Positions 1 through 9,021 of a stretch of 64,000 nt of DNA are shown one piece after another. Positions within the stretch are counted from its first letter, which is position 1; the number at the start of each line of letters is the position of its first letter. This DNA is from Streptococcus suis (GTDB lineage: Bacteria; Bacillota; Bacilli; Lactobacillales; Streptococcaceae): contig NZ_POQQ01000046.1 of assembly GCF_002964575.1 (NCBI RefSeq), forward strand, positions 1 to 64,000, given 5' to 3'. The translations under genes were made by a program, and so were the position numbers. The notes under the pieces are model-generated. The model made no database searches, was not told the DNA's origin, and saw only the letters and a program-made list of their open reading frames with translations.

Positions 1-285
1 TTAGTCAAAGAGGAATTGACAAGTAAAGAGGGAGCCCGCATTTATGCCAAACGCAAGGTGGATGTCGAACCTGTATTTGGTAGGATGAAGGGTATTTTTG
101 GCGTGCGCAGAGTCCATGTCAGAGGTCAAAAAGTGGTTGAAACTGAGATAGGATTCCTCCTAATGAGTATGAATCTCACGAAATTGGCTAAGAGATTAGT
201 CCAAGATAGTAGAAACAGAAAGAAAAACACAGATAGTTCGGCTGAATTTCATCAGAAGCAGCTCGAATCTATCTGTGTTTTTTAG
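1..285 (+). CDS. IS1182-type transposase, C-terminal part (runs off the left edge)
   Basis: The reading frame is open from base 1 to the stop at 285, so this is the last 94 codons of a longer gene. The visible part has the end of a DDE transposase: a basic stretch, then VEPVFGRMK and a conserved RG, then an ExGFLLMSMNLTKLAK segment that resembles the C-terminal DDE domain of IS1182-family enzymes. Whether the element is intact cannot be judged because its start lies outside the window. An 11-bp direct repeat (TAGTTATTGGC, 283-304) follows the stop. The family call rests on motif memory, not on a search. The right boundary of the element is probably near 320. Confidence 0.7.
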   Translation, partial: LVKEELTSKEGARIYAKRKVDVEPVFGRMKGIFGVRRVHVRGQKVVETEIGFLLMSMNLTKLAKRLVQDSRNRKKNTDSSAEFHQKQLESICVF

Positions 286-304
286 TTATTGGCTAGTTAT
301 TGGC
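283..304. repeat. 11-bp tandem duplication at the transposase gene end
   Basis: TAGTTATTGGC occurs twice head to tail. It overlaps the transposase stop codon and may mark the ragged end of the insertion element. No terminal inverted repeat could be confirmed because the other end is not in the window. Confidence 0.6.
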
Positions 305-323
305 TAGTTTTTGCCCAGCCTCT

Positions 324-1037
324 TTATAGTGGTCGTTTATTAGGCATACCAGCCTTGCGTGGAAACTTGTTTGGAGTTTCCTTTTTCTTTTCAACAATGG
401 TCAGGGTACGAGGGTCACCATTTGGTAATTGGTAGTCAATATTTTCAATGACCTTGCCAAAAAGGAGGGTGAGGGCATTCTTGGCTTGAGCCAATTCATC
501 CTCGGCACTGGAGGCTTTGAGGGCAATGAGTTTGCCATTGAGTTTTAAGTACGGAATGGTCAACTCGGATAAGATTTGCATACGAGCAACTGCCCGAGCT
601 GTAACCAGGTCAAATTGGGCACGAAATTGCTTGTCTTGGGCAAAATCTTCTGCTCGACCATGATAGAAATGAACATTTTCCAAACCCAATTCCTCTGCCA
701 ACAAATGCAAGAAATTGATCCGCTTGTTGAGAGAGTCAATGATGGTTACATCTAATTGAGGGTAGATGATTTTCATGGGCAGACTTGGAAATCCTGCCCC
801 TGCTCCGATGTCTAATAGGCGGAGGGGCTCATTTTGGATATGCCCTTGCAGAATTGGCGCAATGGAATCATAAAAATGCTTGAGATAAACGTCCTCTTCT
901 TCTGTAATGGCCGTCAAATTGATTTTTTCATTCCATTCTACTAAGAGTTGAAAGTAGCGGAGAAATTGTTGTTTTTGTAGGTCAGTTAGTTGGATGCCTT
1001 GGTCAGCCAAGGTCTTGTAAAATACTTCAGGTTTCAT
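324..1037 (-). CDS. rsmG: 16S rRNA (guanine527-N7)-methyltransferase RsmG
   Basis: RsmG (GidB) transfers a methyl group from S-adenosylmethionine to N7 of G527 of 16S rRNA; loss in other bacteria gives low-level streptomycin resistance. The 237-residue product has the family N-terminus with NLTAI (about 40-44), the SAM-binding motif [10 protein letters not shown] (76-85) and the later TARAVA segment. The C-terminal tail is lysine-rich. The length fits the family. The ATG at 1037 has no clear Shine-Dalgarno. Instead a possible extended -10 (TGGTAAGAT on the minus strand) lies only about 6 bases upstream, which raises the possibility of a leaderless message. It stands apart from pbp1A, transcribed the same way. 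Confidence 0.95.
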   Translation of the reverse strand: MKPEVFYKTLADQGIQLTDLQKQQFLRYFQLLVEWNEKINLTAITEEEDVYLKHFYDSIAPILQGHIQNEPLRLLDIGAGAGFPSLPMKIIYPQLDVTIIDSLNKRINFLHLLAEELGLENVHFYHGRAEDFAQDKQFRAQFDLVTARAVARMQILSELTIPYLKLNGKLIALKASSAEDELAQAKNALTLLFGKVIENIDYQLPNGDPRTLTIVEKKKETPNKFPRKAGMPNKRPL

Positions 1038-1298
1038 AGTTTTATCTTACCATAAATTCTTGAAATTGTGGAGAGGTGGATAAGGAAGAACAGACAAGAG
1101 CGCCTATTTAGTTAGTTTATAGTCATTTGAAGAGCTTTGATACATGGTCACTTTCGGATTGCTGGACTTTAAGGAAGTGACCTGCTTGGCATGTCCTATT
1201 TCCAACCTAGAACAGCCTCTAGGCTGTTCTAGCAACCTGTACCTCAGTTCCTTGTCTGAAAGCTCTTCATTCGTCTATTGTATTTGTAACCCATACAA
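1038..1298. other. Non-coding region with two inverted repeats
   Basis: No convincing gene is seen; the open frames here are short and repeat-derived. An inverted repeat with arms GGTCACTT and AAGTGACC lies at about 1146-1183. A perfect 12-bp inverted repeat (arm CTAGAACAGCCT, 2-base loop) lies at 1207-1232. The bases before the second hairpin (TTTCCAACCT) resemble the corresponding part of BOX-like elements elsewhere in the window, which suggests a degenerate element of the same family. Confidence 0.55.
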
Positions 1299-1328
1299 TA
1301 AGAAAAGGCTGGGCTTAGGCCCAACCCT
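1299..1328 (-). terminator. Intrinsic terminator of pbp1A
   Basis: On the minus strand a GC-rich stem (GGTTGGGC / GCCCAGCC with a short loop) is followed by TTTTCTT. It starts a few bases after the pbp1A stop codon. Confidence 0.8.
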
Positions 1329-1332
1329 GTTC

Positions 1333-3516
1333 TTATTGACCATCCGAGGATTGCTCTGAGGATGAAGTATTGGTTGCTTCTGAGTCAGCTGTAGTATTTT
1401 CAGTTTGAGATTCTGAAGAGGAGCTTTGTGTTGATTGCTCAGTTGATTCACTGGAACTAGACACTGTGCTACTATAGTTATTGTAAGTATTATAATTATT
1501 ATAACTATTATAAGCATTGGATAAAGAACGGCTACCTCTCAAATAGTAATTTGAACCATAGCGAACCAAACCACTCGGCACTTCCCATTCAGTAGCAGTA
1601 TAGTCAGAATGCATATAGGCCATCATATGGTGATAAACGTCTGTAGCAACTCGCATCCCATTATCTAAGATCGGGGTCATACGGTTGGTGTAACCGGTCC
1701 AAACGGCCATGGCATACTGGCTAGAGTAGCCGACGAAGTTCTCATCTGGAACGACACTGTAGCTATAGTTAGCTTCAGGAACAGAAGCAAGAATGGATTC
1801 TGTTTCGCTGTCGGTATAGTTTGAGGTACCGGTTTTACCAGCCATCGGAATACCGCTGACAGTAGCGTTTAGTCCGTAACCATAACTCAATACAGATTTC
1901 ATCAAATCTGTCATCATATAGGCTGTTTCTTCCGTCATAACACGGTTCCCTTGAGGAGCATACTCCGAAACTGTTCCATCGCTAAAGACAATCTTATTGA
2001 CATATTGTGGAGCGTAATAAGTTCCGCCATTGGCGAAGGCAGCATAGGCAGCAGCCATTTTTTCAGAACTTGCACCATATTGACGACCTGTATCGGAAGT
2101 GTTACTAGAAATCGCATTTGAGTAGTGCATTTCTGGATAATTAATGCCGATACTGTTCAAGAATGCCAGAGAGTTTTCTAGTCCAGTTGCTTCAAGAGCC
2201 TTGACTGCTGTCACATTACGTGAATACTGAACAGCTGTCTTGATTGAAATGGATCCGTAGAATTGCTTGTCCCAGTTATTGATCGGGATAGTTGTGCCAG
2301 GGAAATTGTAAGGTCCATCGACCATAATGTCAGCCGTTGAAGTGTAGATGCCATGTTCATAAGCAGGAGCATAGTCGGTGATGGGTTTCATGGTCGAACC
2401 AAAGTCACGGTTGGTTTCAACAGCCTGGTTGGTACCGAAGGAAACATTACTTGATTGGTGCCGTCCGCCCAACTGTGCAACGACCTTACCGTTTGATACA
2501 TCCACGACCGTAGAGGCTACCTGCATCAAATCATCCGGGTAGCTGACATACATATCGGTATTGTAAATGTCCCACAACTGCTGTTGAGCAGCAGGATCTA
2601 CGTTTGTATAGACATCCATACCCGTAGTTAACAAGTTGTAGCCTGTTTTAGCCTCAACTTCTTCGATAACCTGCTTGAGATAGTTATCCATATAAGCAGG
2701 ATAAGCTGCTTCATTGGATAGAGCCTGTAAACCATCAGTGACTGGAGTCAGCACAGCTTGCTCGTACTGGGCATTGTCGATGTACTTTTCTTCCAACATT
2801 TCAGCTAGGACTAAATCCCTGCGTGTTTTAGCATCTTCAGGGTTGGTATAAGGATCGTATTGGTTAGGAGCTTGAGGCATACCTGCCAGTAAGGCGAGCT
2901 GGGCTAAAGTAAGATCTTTCAATTCTTTACCATAGTAGGAATGTGCAGCTGTTTTCATCCCGTAGTTTCCATTGGCCATAAAGACTTTATTGACATAATA
3001 GGTCAATATTTCTTGTTTGGTCTTATCCTTTTCTAGTTGGGTTGCTAACCAAGCTTCTTGAATTTTCCGTTTGATGTTTTGGTCTTCGGAAGAAGTTGAG
3101 AAGTAGGTCAGTTTGATGAACTGCTGATCAAGTGTCGAACCACCTTGTAAGCGTCCGCCCGTCAGGTTGTTAACCAAAGAACCAGCGATACGGATAACGT
3201 CCACACCCCTATGGTTGAAGAAGCGCTGATCTTCAATCGCAACGATGGCATTGACCAAATCAGTCGGAATTTCTTCGATTTTTGCGCTGGATCGTTTTTC
3301 TGCTCCTAGGTCAGCAATCAGACTGCCATTTTTGTCATAAATCTTACTGGATACTGTGGCTGTCAAGCTTTCTTCGGTTAGCTTGGGTGCTGTTGCAATC
3401 CAGTAGCCTACCAAGAGAGAAACAGCTAGAAAGGTAATAATAAAGCCAGCTAATAAGATATTTGCAACTACTAGGAGAGTTTTTTTAATACTTGTAGTTT
3501 TCAAAAGAGTCACCAC
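1333..3516 (-). CDS. pbp1A: Class A penicillin-binding protein 1A
   Basis: This is a bifunctional peptidoglycan synthase: an outer-face glycosyltransferase plus a DD-transpeptidase, anchored by one N-terminal membrane helix (about 13-40). Glycosyltransferase motifs are [10 protein letters not shown] (95-104) and GGSTLDQQ (125-132). Transpeptidase motifs are STMK (374-377), SRN (432-434) and KTG (561-563). The last 60 residues are a Ser/Thr/Asn/Tyr-rich tail, as in pneumococcal PBP1a. Numbering uses a GTG at 3516. A TTG at 3504 with AGGTGG 8 bases upstream is an equally good start and would remove four residues. It overlaps the end of recU, the standard recU-pbp1A pair. The TxQQ-type position reads STLDQQF rather than the commoner STLTQQ; whether this matters is unknown. 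Confidence 0.96.
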   Translation of the reverse strand: MVTLLKTTSIKKTLLVVANILLAGFIITFLAVSLLVGYWIATAPKLTEESLTATVSSKIYDKNGSLIADLGAEKRSSAKIEEIPTDLVNAIVAIEDQRFFNHRGVDVIRIAGSLVNNLTGGRLQGGSTLDQQFIKLTYFSTSSEDQNIKRKIQEAWLATQLEKDKTKQEILTYYVNKVFMANGNYGMKTAAHSYYGKELKDLTLAQLALLAGMPQAPNQYDPYTNPEDAKTRRDLVLAEMLEEKYIDNAQYEQAVLTPVTDGLQALSNEAAYPAYMDNYLKQVIEEVEAKTGYNLLTTGMDVYTNVDPAAQQQLWDIYNTDMYVSYPDDLMQVASTVVDVSNGKVVAQLGGRHQSSNVSFGTNQAVETNRDFGSTMKPITDYAPAYEHGIYTSTADIMVDGPYNFPGTTIPINNWDKQFYGSISIKTAVQYSRNVTAVKALEATGLENSLAFLNSIGINYPEMHYSNAISSNTSDTGRQYGASSEKMAAAYAAFANGGTYYAPQYVNKIVFSDGTVSEYAPQGNRVMTEETAYMMTDLMKSVLSYGYGLNATVSGIPMAGKTGTSNYTDSETESILASVPEANYSYSVVPDENFVGYSSQYAMAVWTGYTNRMTPILDNGMRVATDVYHHMMAYMHSDYTATEWEVPSGLVRYGSNYYLRGSRSLSNAYNSYNNYNTYNNYSSTVSSSSESTEQSTQSSSSESQTENTTADSEATNTSSSEQSSDGQ

Positions 3517-4102
3517 CTAATAAATTTTTTTCAACCACTTCAAGATAAGGCACGCTAGGAAAACGGCCCATTTGAACCTCAAAGCCAAATTGCCTAATGA
3601 AAGAGAGAGGCATAGATTTACTCCCCTTATCTGTTTGATAAAACTCAATCAAGTGGACAGCCGGTAAGAGATAGGTTTCTTTTAGCGTTGAAAAGTGAAG
3701 AAGAACAAAGCATACGCCACCCTGCTTTACAACCTGTTTCATGTGTTCAATCTGATGCTCATGAAAATTCTTCATGGGCATGGATGCTTTTTGTCGCGTT
3801 TCCTTGGCTTCGAAATCGATATAATGTTTTTTGAAGACTCCTGAATAATCCGTTGTAGACGCTTGGCGAAAATAGGCCTCAACAATTTTCGCACGGCTTC
3901 TCTTGGGATAATCAACCTTTACAATCTGCACAGGAGTAGGTTTCTTGTGTATAACCGCGATCTCGTGAGCTAGGTAGTACAGATTGCTATCATTGATGGC
4001 AGCTTCAAAGGACATTCCTCGATTGGCGAAGCTAATTTTTTGAGATGAAACAGAATTGGTTCTATTGATTTTTTTAGCTATCTTATGAGGATAATTGACC
4101 AT
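3485..4102 (-). CDS. recU: Holliday junction resolvase RecU
   Basis: RecU cuts four-way DNA junctions late in homologous recombination and helps chromosome segregation in Gram-positive bacteria. The 205-residue protein shows the family pattern: a basic N-terminus, NRGMSFE (27-33), the metal-binding DYSG (85-88), and DFEAK (96-100) followed by basic residues that make up the nuclease core. The length is typical. The stop codon lies inside the pbp1A start region, so the two genes are translationally linked. A minus-strand promoter is visible at about 4132-4163: TTGTAG, 18 bases, then TATAAT with an upstream TGG. Confidence 0.96.
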   Translation of the reverse strand: MVNYPHKIAKKINRTNSVSSQKISFANRGMSFEAAINDSNLYYLAHEIAVIHKKPTPVQIVKVDYPKRSRAKIVEAYFRQASTTDYSGVFKKHYIDFEAKETRQKASMPMKNFHEHQIEHMKQVVKQGGVCFVLLHFSTLKETYLLPAVHLIEFYQTDKGSKSMPLSFIRQFGFEVQMGRFPSVPYLEVVEKNLLGGDSFENYKY

Positions 4103-4106
4103 AGAA

Positions 4107-4163
4107 CTCCTTCTTGATAAAATAATATCAGCATATTATACCACAATTAGTGAAAAGACTACA
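4107..4163. promoter_or_regulatory. Divergent promoters for recU and the ypsA-like gene
   Basis: On the minus strand TTGTAG-N18-TATAAT with an extended TG drives recU. On the plus strand TTGATA-N16-TTATAC is seen. The plus-strand start point would fall close to the GTG at 4150, so the downstream message may have almost no leader. Both promoters share the same 50 bp. Confidence 0.5.
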
Positions 4164-4707
4164 AGGAATGGATACTAAAAGCCTTTTGATAACAGGGTAC
4201 AAACATACGGATTTAGGTATTTTCTCAGACAAGGATCAACGGTTAGCTATTATAAAGTTGGCTATCAAGCAGGATCTTGTTCGATTTTTGGAGGATGGGG
4301 TTACATGGTTTGTCCTGACAGGTCAGTTGGGTTTTGAATATTGGACTTTAGAAGTTTTAGAGGATTTGCGTTCGGAAGGTTATAGGTTTCAAATAGCGAC
4401 TATTTTCATGTTTGAAAACCACGGAGAACACTGGAATGAAGCCAATCAGCTAAAGTTACAGCGCTTTAAACAGGCGGATTTCATCAAGTTTGCCTATCCA
4501 CGTTATGAAAATCCTGGTCAATTTAGAGATTACAATCAATTTTTAATTGACAATACAGATGGTGCTTATATTTTTTATGATTCTGAAAATGAAACCAACT
4601 TGAAATATTTGTATCATCAAGTCTTAAACAAAGAGGAGTATGATAGAAAAACGCTTACCTTTGAACAACTGAATGAAGTTGCAGAAAATTTTTCAAATTC
4701 TGAGTGA
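4150..4707 (+). CDS. DUF1273 / YpsA-like SLOG-family protein
   Basis: The protein has the DUF1273 (YpsA) pattern: [12 protein letters not shown] near the start, [39 protein letters not shown], and [14 protein letters not shown]. Members have a Rossmann-like SLOG fold predicted to bind nucleotides or ADP-ribose. In B. subtilis YpsA is linked to cell-division control, and here the gene sits directly before gpsB, matching that theme. The biochemical role is unproven. The start is uncertain: GTG at 4150 (185 residues) or ATG at 4168 (179 residues). The ATG has AAGGA immediately adjoining it, which is too close for a normal ribosome binding site. Confidence 0.88.
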   Translation: MKRLQGMDTKSLLITGYKHTDLGIFSDKDQRLAIIKLAIKQDLVRFLEDGVTWFVLTGQLGFEYWTLEVLEDLRSEGYRFQIATIFMFENHGEHWNEANQLKLQRFKQADFIKFAYPRYENPGQFRDYNQFLIDNTDGAYIFYDSENETNLKYLYHQVLNKEEYDRKTLTFEQLNEVAENFSNSE

Positions 4708-4713
4708 TTTGAC

Positions 4714-4743
4714 TTGATTTTTCCCTATTTTTTTTAATATAAT
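4714..4743 (+). promoter_or_regulatory. gpsB promoter
   Basis: TTGATT (4714-4719), an 18-base spacer and TATAAT (4738-4743) lie 35 bases upstream of the gpsB start. Confidence 0.65.
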
Positions 4744-4777
4744 AGGGCTAATGATGTTTTAGATATGGGAGAGAGAA

Positions 4778-5104
4778 ATGGCAAGTATTAAATTTACAAC
4801 TAAAGATATTTTTGAACAAGATTTTAAGATTGGTTTCCGTGGCTATGATCAGGATGAAGTCAATGACTTTTTGGATGATATTATGAAAGATTACGACGCC
4901 TATGAAGCCATTATCAAGGAGTTGAAAGGCGAGATTGCTCGTTTGAAGGCCCAGGTAGCAAACGCTCCTAAAGTCGCTGCTGTTGAAGAAGTGAAAGATG
5001 TTCTTCCGACGGAACGTCCATCTTCAGCTACAAACTTTGATATTCTTCGTCGCTTGAATCGTTTAGAAAAAGAAGTGTTCGGTAAACAAATTGTTCAAGA
5101 CTAG
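4778..5104 (+). CDS. gpsB: Cell division regulator GpsB
   Basis: GpsB is a small coiled-coil adaptor of the DivIVA family that docks penicillin-binding proteins at the septum and coordinates septal with peripheral wall synthesis in streptococci. The 108-residue product has the DivIVA-like head (FTTKDIFEQDFKIGFRGYDQDEVNDFLDDI), a coiled coil (about 35-65), a variable linker, and the conserved C-terminal segment TNFDILRRLNRLEKEVFG. The start has GGAGAGAG upstream. rnpB follows at once, the usual streptococcal order. Confidence 0.97.
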   Translation: MASIKFTTKDIFEQDFKIGFRGYDQDEVNDFLDDIMKDYDAYEAIIKELKGEIARLKAQVANAPKVAAVEEVKDVLPTERPSSATNFDILRRLNRLEKEVFGKQIVQD

Positions 5105-5111
5105 TATAGTC

Positions 5112-5495
5112 TTGTGTGCAATTTTTGGATAATCGCGTGGTAGTTTACTACCATGAGGAAAGTCCATGCTAGCACTGGCTGCGATGCCGGTAGTGTTTGT
5201 GCTAGGCGAATCAATAAGCCTAGGGACGTTGATTAACGTTACGGCGGTTAAAATGGCTACGTCTTCGGATATGCCAAAGTAGACCTGAAAGTGCCACAGT
5301 GACGAAGTTTTTATGGAAACGTAAAAAATGGAACGCGGTAAACCCCTCAAGCTAGCAACCCAAACTTTGGTCGGGGCATGGGATGGATGGAATTGAACAG
5401 AAATCCTGACTGCGAAAGCAGTAGACAGATGATTATCGAAGGTGGTAGGACCTAGTACCACTGGAACAAAACATGGCTTACAGAAAATTGCATAA
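5112..5495 (+). ncRNA. rnpB: RNase P RNA, class B (catalytic RNA of tRNA 5' maturation)
   Basis: This stretch has the hallmarks of Bacillus-type RNase P RNA. They include the GAGGAAAGTCC segment near 5154-5164, GCTAGGCGAATC, the central ACGCGGTAAACCCC, and the 3' conserved GACAGATGATTATCGAAGG. The first bases (TGCAATTTT) pair with AAAATTGCA near 5484-5492 to close the molecule. Ends are accurate to a few bases. It lies between gpsB and the THUMP methyltransferase. A weak -10 (TATAGT) is present at 5105-5110. Antisense open frames here are shadows of the RNA. Confidence 0.95.
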
Positions 5496-5499
5496 TAGG

Positions 5500-5524
5500 T
5501 AGCTAGCTTTGCTAGCTTTTATTG
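5500..5524 (+). terminator. rnpB terminator
   Basis: The stem AGCTAGC / GCTAGCT with a TTT loop is followed by TTTATT directly after the RNase P RNA. Confidence 0.75.
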
Positions 5525-5536
5525 TAGAGGAAAAAG

Positions 5537-6703
5537 ATGAAAAAACAGTTTGAATTGATAGCGACAGCCGCTGCTGGTTTAGAGGCAGTTGTTGGTCGTG
5601 AAATTCGTAATCTTGGCTATGACTGCCAAGTTGAAAATGGTCGTGTACGTTTTGAGGGGGGAGTGGATGCTATCGCTAGGACAAACCTCTGGCTACGTTC
5701 GGCAGACAGGATTAAAATTATTGTTGGACAATTTCCAGCAAGAACCTTTGAAGAACTCTTTCAAGGGGTCTTTGCATTGGATTGGGAAAATTATCTGCCC
5801 TTAGGTTGTAAGTTTCCAATTTCCAAGGCCAAGTGTGTCAAATCCAAGTTGCACAATGAGCCAAGCGTACAGGCTATTTCGAAAAAAGCAGTTGTTAAGA
5901 AATTACAAAAACACTTCTCTCGCCCAGAGGGAGTGCCGCTCCAGGAAGTTGGGGCAGAGTTCAAGATTGAAGTATCTATCTTGAAAGATCTAGCGACAAT
6001 CATGATTGATACGACTGGGTCTAGTCTCTTCAAACGTGGTTATCGGGTAGAAAAAGGTGGAGCACCGATCAAGGAAAATATGGCAGCAGCGATTTTGCAA
6101 CTGTCCAACTGGTATCCTGATAAGCCTCTCATCGATCCAACTTGTGGCTCAGGGACATTTTGTATTGAAGCTGCTATGCTGGCCAAAAATATAGCCCCTG
6201 GCTTAAAACGCAGCTTTGCTTATGAAGAATGGCCTTGGGTGGATGAGCAGTTGGTAGCAGATGTCCGAAAAGAAGCCCAGGCTGCTATAAAATCAGATTT
6301 GGTCTTGGATATTGCGGGTTCAGACATCGATGCTCGTATGGTTGAGATTGCCAAGAAAAATGCCTTTGCGGCTGGAGTAGACCAAGATATAGTATTCAAA
6401 CAGATGCGCGTTCAAGATTTACGGACGGACAAAATCAATGGAGTTATTATTTCCAATCCCCCCTATGGTGAACGTTTGTTGGATGACGATGCAATTATCA
6501 CGCTCTATCGTGAGATGGGGCAGACCTTGGAACCCTTGAAAACCTGGTCTAAGTTTATATTGACCAGTGACGAGCAATTCGAGAAGCGTTTTGGTAAGCA
6601 GGCAGATAAGAAGAGAAAATTATACAACGGTACTTTAAAAGTTGACTTGTACCAATTTTTTGGTCAGCGAGTGAAACGTCAGACCGTAGAAGAGAAAGAG
6701 TAG
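5537..6703 (+). CDS. THUMP-domain class I SAM-dependent RNA methyltransferase (RlmL/YpsC-like)
   Basis: The N-terminal half (about 1-165) is a THUMP-type RNA-binding region. The C-terminal half is a UPF0020 methyltransferase domain with DPTCGSGTF (200-208, SAM-binding) and the catalytic NPPYGERL (307-314), typical of N2-guanine or N6-adenine RNA methylases. By analogy with E. coli RlmL and B. subtilis YpsC the target is probably a guanine of 23S rRNA, but the base cannot be told from sequence. The 388-residue length is normal for Firmicutes. It follows rnpB and is 9 bp before mapZ, so the two are likely cotranscribed. Confidence 0.92.
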   Translation: MKKQFELIATAAAGLEAVVGREIRNLGYDCQVENGRVRFEGGVDAIARTNLWLRSADRIKIIVGQFPARTFEELFQGVFALDWENYLPLGCKFPISKAKCVKSKLHNEPSVQAISKKAVVKKLQKHFSRPEGVPLQEVGAEFKIEVSILKDLATIMIDTTGSSLFKRGYRVEKGGAPIKENMAAAILQLSNWYPDKPLIDPTCGSGTFCIEAAMLAKNIAPGLKRSFAYEEWPWVDEQLVADVRKEAQAAIKSDLVLDIAGSDIDARMVEIAKKNAFAAGVDQDIVFKQMRVQDLRTDKINGVIISNPPYGERLLDDDAIITLYREMGQTLEPLKTWSKFILTSDEQFEKRFGKQADKKRKLYNGTLKVDLYQFFGQRVKRQTVEEKE

Positions 6704-6712
6704 GAGGATATT

Positions 6713-8158
6713 GTGGAAGAAAATAAGAATAAACTACCTTTGGAAAATGAAAAAGTTTTGGATTTCGAGGTAGCCAAAGATTTAACCATTGCAGAAGCTG
6801 TGAAAAAACATAAGGAAATTGAAGCAGGTGTGACGGAAGATGATAGTCTTTTAGACCGTTATATCAAGCAGCACCGTGATGAAATCGAATCACAGAAATT
6901 TGAAACCAAGGTCAATGATTTGTCCTTGGTGGAGCCTTCTACCGATGAAAAAGTAGATGCAGTACAGGTAGCAAGTCTTTCAACTACCTTGCCTGAGGAT
7001 CTTCAAGTAGCTAGCCAGAAGGTAACAGAGCTTGTGGAAGAACCGACAGCGACTTCAAAAGAAGCTTTGGAAGAAACGATAGTTGTAGGCGCTGCTGTCG
7101 TTGACAGTGTAACAAGCACTCCTTTAGCTGAAGAGGATGATTGGGGTCAGGCAGAGGAAGCAGAGAAGGATAGAAAGAAAAAAATCTATTTCTGGTCTGC
7201 ACTAGCAGCTCTCTTTCTTGCTATCCTCGCAACAGCCTTCATGTGGTTGAACTCTGTCAATAAATCGACCACAGAAACAGCTAGCAGTTCAAGCAGTAGT
7301 CAGTCATCGACCACTGCAAGCAGCTCGGCCGATGCTAACAGCCTAGCCTTCGAACAGCTCTATACTAGCTTCTTTACAGACAGTAGTTTGACCAAACTGA
7401 AGAATTCCGAGTTTGGTAAATTGGCTGAGTTGAAGGCTCTCTTGGACAAGATGGATCCGAATTCGGAGACTTATAAAAAGGCTAAAGAACAGTACGATAG
7501 CCTTGAGAAAGCCATTGCTGCTATTCAGGCAATGAATGGGCAATTCGATAAAGAGGTCATCGTAAATGGTGAAATTGATACAACTGCCACAGCTAAAGCA
7601 GATGCCAGTCTTTCAGCTACTAACACTGGTATTAGCTCGGTGGATAGCTTATTGGCTTCTGTTGTCAATTTTGGACGTTCACAGCAGGAAGTGGCGGCTA
7701 GCTCGGCTACAGCCGTTGCTGCTCCAGCTGAGAATACTCAAGCTGCTGCGACAAGCACTGAGACCAGTGCCCCAGCTTCAACAGAGAGCGCAGTAGCTAG
7801 TGGTGTGGCTGTTACTTCTGTTTCTGGAGCAGCGACTGCCTATGGTATTCCTGTACCAGATGGAGTAGTTCTGCAGCGTGATCGCAGCCGTGTGCCTTAC
7901 AATCAAGCCATGATTGATGATGTCAACAATGAAGCTTGGACGTTTAACCCTGGTATACTAGAAAATATTGTGGCTATTTCGCAACAACGTGGCTATATTA
8001 CTGGTAATCAATATATCTTGGAAAAAGTGAATATTATCAACGGTAATGGTTATTACAATATGTTTAAGCCAGATGGGACCTATCTCTTCTCGATTAACTG
8101 TAAAACGGGTTACTTTGTTGGTAATGGTGCTGGTCATTCGGATGCCTTGGATTACTAA
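6713..8158 (+). CDS. mapZ: Mid-cell-anchored protein MapZ (LocZ)
   Basis: MapZ marks the division site in streptococci by forming rings that position FtsZ. The N-terminal cytoplasmic domain begins with NEKVLDFEVAKDLTIAEAVKKHKEIEAGVTEDDSLLDRY-like sequence, the region known to bind FtsZ and to be phosphorylated by the Ser/Thr kinase. One membrane helix is at about 156-180. Outside the cell come a coiled region, a Ser/Thr/Ala-rich linker, and a folded C-terminal domain ending with GNGYYNMFKPDGTYLFSINCKTGYFVGNG. The gene starts with GTG after AGGAGGATATT. The stop codon overlaps the left end of a BOX-like element. Position after gpsB-rnpB-methyltransferase matches pneumococcus. Confidence 0.95.
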   Translation: MEENKNKLPLENEKVLDFEVAKDLTIAEAVKKHKEIEAGVTEDDSLLDRYIKQHRDEIESQKFETKVNDLSLVEPSTDEKVDAVQVASLSTTLPEDLQVASQKVTELVEEPTATSKEALEETIVVGAAVVDSVTSTPLAEEDDWGQAEEAEKDRKKKIYFWSALAALFLAILATAFMWLNSVNKSTTETASSSSSSQSSTTASSSADANSLAFEQLYTSFFTDSSLTKLKNSEFGKLAELKALLDKMDPNSETYKKAKEQYDSLEKAIAAIQAMNGQFDKEVIVNGEIDTTATAKADASLSATNTGISSVDSLLASVVNFGRSQQEVAASSATAVAAPAENTQAAATSTETSAPASTESAVASGVAVTSVSGAATAYGIPVPDGVVLQRDRSRVPYNQAMIDDVNNEAWTFNPGILENIVAISQQRGYITGNQYILEKVNIINGNGYYNMFKPDGTYLFSINCKTGYFVGNGAGHSDALDY

Positions 8159-8365
8159 TACTCTTCGAAAATCAAAATCATACGTTGTTGACTTAATTTG
8201 ATGAGTGAAAGGCTCCAGTGGAGCCTTTCAGCCTGTTACCTTGAAATAAAATAGTAACAGGGTTCTATCTATATAAGTAGAAACGAATTACGTTCGCCTA
8301 TCTCCAACCTCCAAAGCTTCCCCAAACCTTTGGAGCTAGTCTGTTTTGGATTTTCATTGAGTATA
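8158..8365. repeat. BOX-like intergenic repeat element
   Basis: The ends are imperfect inverted repeats (ATACTCTTCGAAAATC on the left; complement of GATTTTCATTGAGTAT on the right). These resemble the boxA and boxC ends of pneumococcal BOX elements. Inside are hairpins, including AAGGCTCC/GGAGCCTTT at about 8210-8229 and CTGTTAC/GTAACAG. A boxC-like block contains TATCTCCAACCTCCAAAG and CTTTGGAGCTAGTCTG. A related partial copy lies at about 55605-55713. No protein is encoded. Confidence 0.7.
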
Positions 8366-8373
8366 AGCAAAAC

Positions 8374-8400
8374 AAAAAAGCGGTTGACCCGCTTTTTTTG
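8374..8400. terminator. Bidirectional terminator between mapZ and luxS
   Basis: AAAGCGG / CCCGCTTT around TTGA, with A and T runs on either side, works for luxS on the minus strand and could serve mapZ on the plus strand. Confidence 0.8.
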
Positions 8401-8411
8401 TACCCTAGATC

Positions 8412-8894
8412 TTAAATCGGTTTTCTTTCGAAGGCATCACTTGAAATACCTTGTGAAACAATCAATTTTGCCCATTCTTTAGCTGAATGCAGGCTGTGGT
8501 CCTTGTAGTTGCCACAGGATTCAATGGTTGTCCCTGGGACGTCTTCCCAAGTAATGCCATCAGCAATTTCTTGCAAGCTAGCCTTGATGACTTGAGCGAT
8601 TTCTGCAGGGTCTTGCTTGCCCCACATAATCATGTGGAAACCTGTACGGCAACCAAAAGGAGAGCAGTCAATCAAACCGTCAATGCGTTGACGAATGAGC
8701 TTGGCCAAAAGATGCTCGATAGTATGCAAACCAGCAGTATCCATGGCATTTTCGTTGGGTTGAATTAAACGAATGTCAAAATTTGTGATGATATCGCCTT
8801 TTGGCCCCACTTCCTCTGAAATCAAACGGACATAGGGTGCCTTAACAATGGTGTGGTCCAATTCAAAACTTTCAACGGTAACATCTTTTTTCAT
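8412..8894 (-). CDS. luxS: S-ribosylhomocysteine lyase LuxS
   Basis: LuxS splits S-ribosylhomocysteine into homocysteine and DPD, the precursor of autoinducer-2, in the activated methyl cycle. MtnN, encoded at 58.1 kb, makes its substrate. The 160-residue protein has the metal site HTIEH (H57, H61), the catalytic region GCRTGFH (C82) and the third metal ligand C127 in SCGNY. The start at 8894 follows GAGGAAGAC. A longer in-frame extension upstream is not supported because the promoter lies inside it: an extended -10, TGTTATAAT, sits on the minus strand about 40 bp upstream. The length fits the family exactly. Confidence 0.97.
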   Translation of the reverse strand: MKKDVTVESFELDHTIVKAPYVRLISEEVGPKGDIITNFDIRLIQPNENAMDTAGLHTIEHLLAKLIRQRIDGLIDCSPFGCRTGFHMIMWGKQDPAEIAQVIKASLQEIADGITWEDVPGTTIESCGNYKDHSLHSAKEWAKLIVSQGISSDAFERKPI

Positions 8895-8948
8895 GTCTTC
8901 CTCCAAACTATTTGATGAATTTATTATAACATATTTGTCAATTTGGAA

Positions 8949-8977
8949 TTGTGAAATCGGTTCAAATATGATAAAAT
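8949..8977 (+). promoter_or_regulatory. rny promoter
   Basis: TTGTGA (8949-8954), 17 bases, TAAAAT (8972-8977), with an upstream TG. It is divergent from the luxS promoter. Confidence 0.55.
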
Positions 8978-9021
8978 AGATACAGATTTTGTGAAAATCG
9001 AATTTAAAAAGAGGTAGAAAT

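Noticed and set aside
1144..1359. 71-codon open frame after rsmG
   Set aside because: It runs through two hairpins and the pbp1A terminator, with no ribosome binding site.
5063..5461. 132-codon open frame on the minus strand across the RNase P RNA
   Set aside because: It is antisense to a clear rnpB and has no ribosome binding site or protein-like composition.
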